Source: Bacteroidales bacterium (GTDB lineage Bacteria > Bacteroidota > Bacteroidia > Bacteroidales > Muribaculaceae). Taken from it: DNA of 44,047 nucleotides. The stretch is from assembly GCA_030524765.1 (NCBI GenBank), contig JAUNGA010000011.1:1-44047 (forward strand), written 5' to 3'. Under the pieces are notes generated by a model. That model ran no database searches. It was not told the DNA's origin and worked only from the letters and a program-made list of their open reading frames with translations. Each line of letters starts with the position of its first letter. The stretch's first letter is position 1. This document shows, piece after piece, positions 42,702-44,047 of this stretch. A program made the translations under genes and the position numbers.

Positions 42702-43898
42702 ATGTTAGAAATAAGCGAAATTTTCAATGCCGCCGCCGTCCTCAAGGACGTCGCCCGCAAGACAGCCGTGATTCCGGCTCCGGCTCTGGCTACCGACTGC
42801 GACCTCTATCTGAAGACCGAAAACCTGCAGCTTACCGGATCGTTCAAGCTGCGCGGCGCATATTACAAGATATCTCAACTCTCTGATGAGGAGAAGGCAC
42901 GTGGCGTGATCGCTTGCTCGGCCGGCAACCATGCCCAGGGCGTGGCCCTCGGTGCCACACACAATGGCATAAAGGCTCTGATATGTCTGCCCGCCGGCGC
43001 ACCGATCAGCAAGGTCGAAGCAACCAAAGGTTACGGTGCTGACGTGTGTCTCGTGCCCGGCGTCTACGATGATGCCTATGCCAAAGCAATCGAACTGCAG
43101 CACGAACACGGATATACATTCGTACACCCGTTCGATGACGATAAGGTCATTGCCGGTCAAGGCACGATCGGTCTTGAGATCCTCGAGCAGCTTCCCGATG
43201 TCGAGGCAGTCGTCGTACCCATCGGCGGCGGCGGTCTGATCTCCGGAGTGGCATTCGCCATCAAGACGCTGCGCCCGGACGTGAAAGTCTACGGTGTGCA
43301 GGCGGCCGGAGCTCCATCAATGGAAAAATCGGTTAATGAGGGCAAGATATGTCATCTCGACAATGTAGCCACCATAGCCGACGGCATAGCTGTAAAACAG
43401 CCCGGCGAAAACACTTACGAGATCTGCCGTCAGTATGTCGACAAGATTGTCACCGTCAACGACGACGAGACCGCCGCTGCCATTCTCGCACTGATGGAAC
43501 GCCAGAAAGTGGTGGCCGAGGGTGCAGGAGCAGTATCCGTGGCAGCCGTTATGTTTGACAAGCTCCCGATCAAAGGCAAAAAGGTTGTATGTATCGTCTC
43601 AGGCGGCAATATTGATGTCAATACCCTCAACCGTGTCATTACACGCGGCCTGTCAAAGAGCGGACGCAACTACACATTTATAATAGATCTCTTTGACAAA
43701 CCCGGTCAGTTGTCGGGCGTGCTCAACGTAATTGCAGATCAGGGAGGCAACGTCATTTCTGTCACACACGAGCGTATCAACGCCACCACAGAGATAAACG
43801 GCTGCAGCATACGTCTCGAGCTCGAGACACGCGACCGAGACCATATCGACCAGATACGCGAGGCTCTCACAGCTGCAGGTTTCCACGTGCTCAATTGA
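42702..43898 (+). CDS. ilvA: Threonine ammonia-lyase, single-ACT form
   Basis: The 398-residue PLP enzyme deaminates threonine to 2-oxobutanoate, first step of isoleucine synthesis or a catabolic route. The PLP lysine lies in TGSFKLRGAYYKIS (about 45-58), the phosphate-binding loop in GGGGLISGVA, with CSAGNHAQGVALGA and VCIVSGGNIDVN. A C-terminal ACT domain (about 325-398, FIIDLFDKPGQLSGVLNVIA) marks the shorter form with one regulatory domain, frequently annotated as ilvA/tdcB-like. It is divergent from the malic enzyme gene. Confidence 0.93.
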   Translation: MLEISEIFNAAAVLKDVARKTAVIPAPALATDCDLYLKTENLQLTGSFKLRGAYYKISQLSDEEKARGVIACSAGNHAQGVALGATHNGIKALICLPAGAPISKVEATKGYGADVCLVPGVYDDAYAKAIELQHEHGYTFVHPFDDDKVIAGQGTIGLEILEQLPDVEAVVVPIGGGGLISGVAFAIKTLRPDVKVYGVQAAGAPSMEKSVNEGKICHLDNVATIADGIAVKQPGENTYEICRQYVDKIVTVNDDETAAAILALMERQKVVAEGAGAVSVAAVMFDKLPIKGKKVVCIVSGGNIDVNTLNRVITRGLSKSGRNYTFIIDLFDKPGQLSGVLNVIADQGGNVISVTHERINATTEINGCSIRLELETRDRDHIDQIREALTAAGFHVLN

Positions 43899-43938
43899 TC
43901 ACCTGCGCCCGCACACCATAGCGACACATATATTATAT

Positions 43939-43983
43939 ATTACGGCAGATGCAATTCTCAATAGAGAAACCATCTGCCGTAAT
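43939..43983. repeat. Perfect 13-bp inverted repeat after ilvA
   Basis: ATTACGGCAGATG (43939-43951) pairs with CATCTGCCGTAAT (43971-43983), with an inner TTCTC/GAGAA stem. No T-run follows in either direction, so terminator status is uncertain. Bases 43984-44047 contain only a small GAGT/ACTC hairpin and nothing I can assign. Confidence 0.65.
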
Positions 43984-44047
43984 GTCTATATGAGTAACTA
44001 CTCAGGTATAATCGTTGCATGACGAACTGCTGTATCCCCAAAAGGAC

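Overview
The window looks like a chromosomal segment of a gut-type Bacteroidales bacterium, most likely near Muribaculaceae (family placement is inference). The grounds are many promoters with the Bacteroidetes -7 element TAnnTTTG about 20 bases after a TTG/TTTG element, several Bacteroidetes-typical families (STN-type TonB receptor, DUF4249 and DUF4974 proteins, DUF4491, an enlarged NusB), a complete Na+-pumping NADH:quinone reductase operon, and an inositol-lipid/sphingolipid locus like the one characterised in Bacteroides thetaiotaomicron. Most of the window is GC-rich core genome. The stretch 31.5-38.9 kb is more AT-rich and accessory in character. | Layout. 1-1285: an intact 1210-bp ISAs1-family insertion sequence with 19-bp terminal repeats and a 10-bp target duplication, placed head-to-tail behind the end of a second, slightly different copy. 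1295-7497 (+): inositol-lipid locus: ATP-grasp enzyme, PgpA-like phosphatase, GtrA-like membrane protein, two CDP-alcohol phosphatidyltransferases, an AUR1/PAP2-type inositol phosphorylceramide synthase, and, from its own promoter, myo-inositol-phosphate synthase. 7658-8161 (+): small membrane protein. 8265-16621 (-): coaE, ybbR-like, yajC, nusB, thiL, then pnp, lpxK, sppA. 16868-22732 (+): nqrABCDEF. 22838-28815 (+): beta-barrel protein, TamB, Ogt, ribosomal protein L34. 29012-30891 (+): radical SAM protein overlapping an unrecognised HTH/coiled-coil protein. 30946-38853 (+): ECF sigma factor, beta-barrel, minimal DUF4974 anti-sigma-like protein, STN/TonB receptor, DUF4249 lipoprotein, several small lipoproteins (one frameshifted), and a lipoprotein whose C-terminal part resembles thiol-activated (cholesterol-dependent) cytolysins. 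39017-43898: tRNA-Arg(TCT), DUF4491 protein, GT39-type glycosyltransferase, short malic enzyme, threonine ammonia-lyase. | How the genes work together. In the first locus glucose-6-phosphate would become inositol phosphate (MIPS), be joined to CDP-diacylglycerol (CDP-alcohol phosphatidyltransferase), be dephosphorylated (PgpA-like) to phosphatidylinositol, and the phosphoinositol headgroup be moved to dihydroceramide (PAP2/AUR1-like). The ATP-grasp enzyme, the GtrA protein and the second, motif-variant CDP-alcohol transferase are not explained by that minimal pathway. In the 30.9-38.9 kb cassette a surface-signalling module (sigma factor, anti-sigma-like protein, STN receptor) leads a run of predicted exported lipoproteins ending in the cytolysin-like protein. 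This is the most novel-looking unit in the window.
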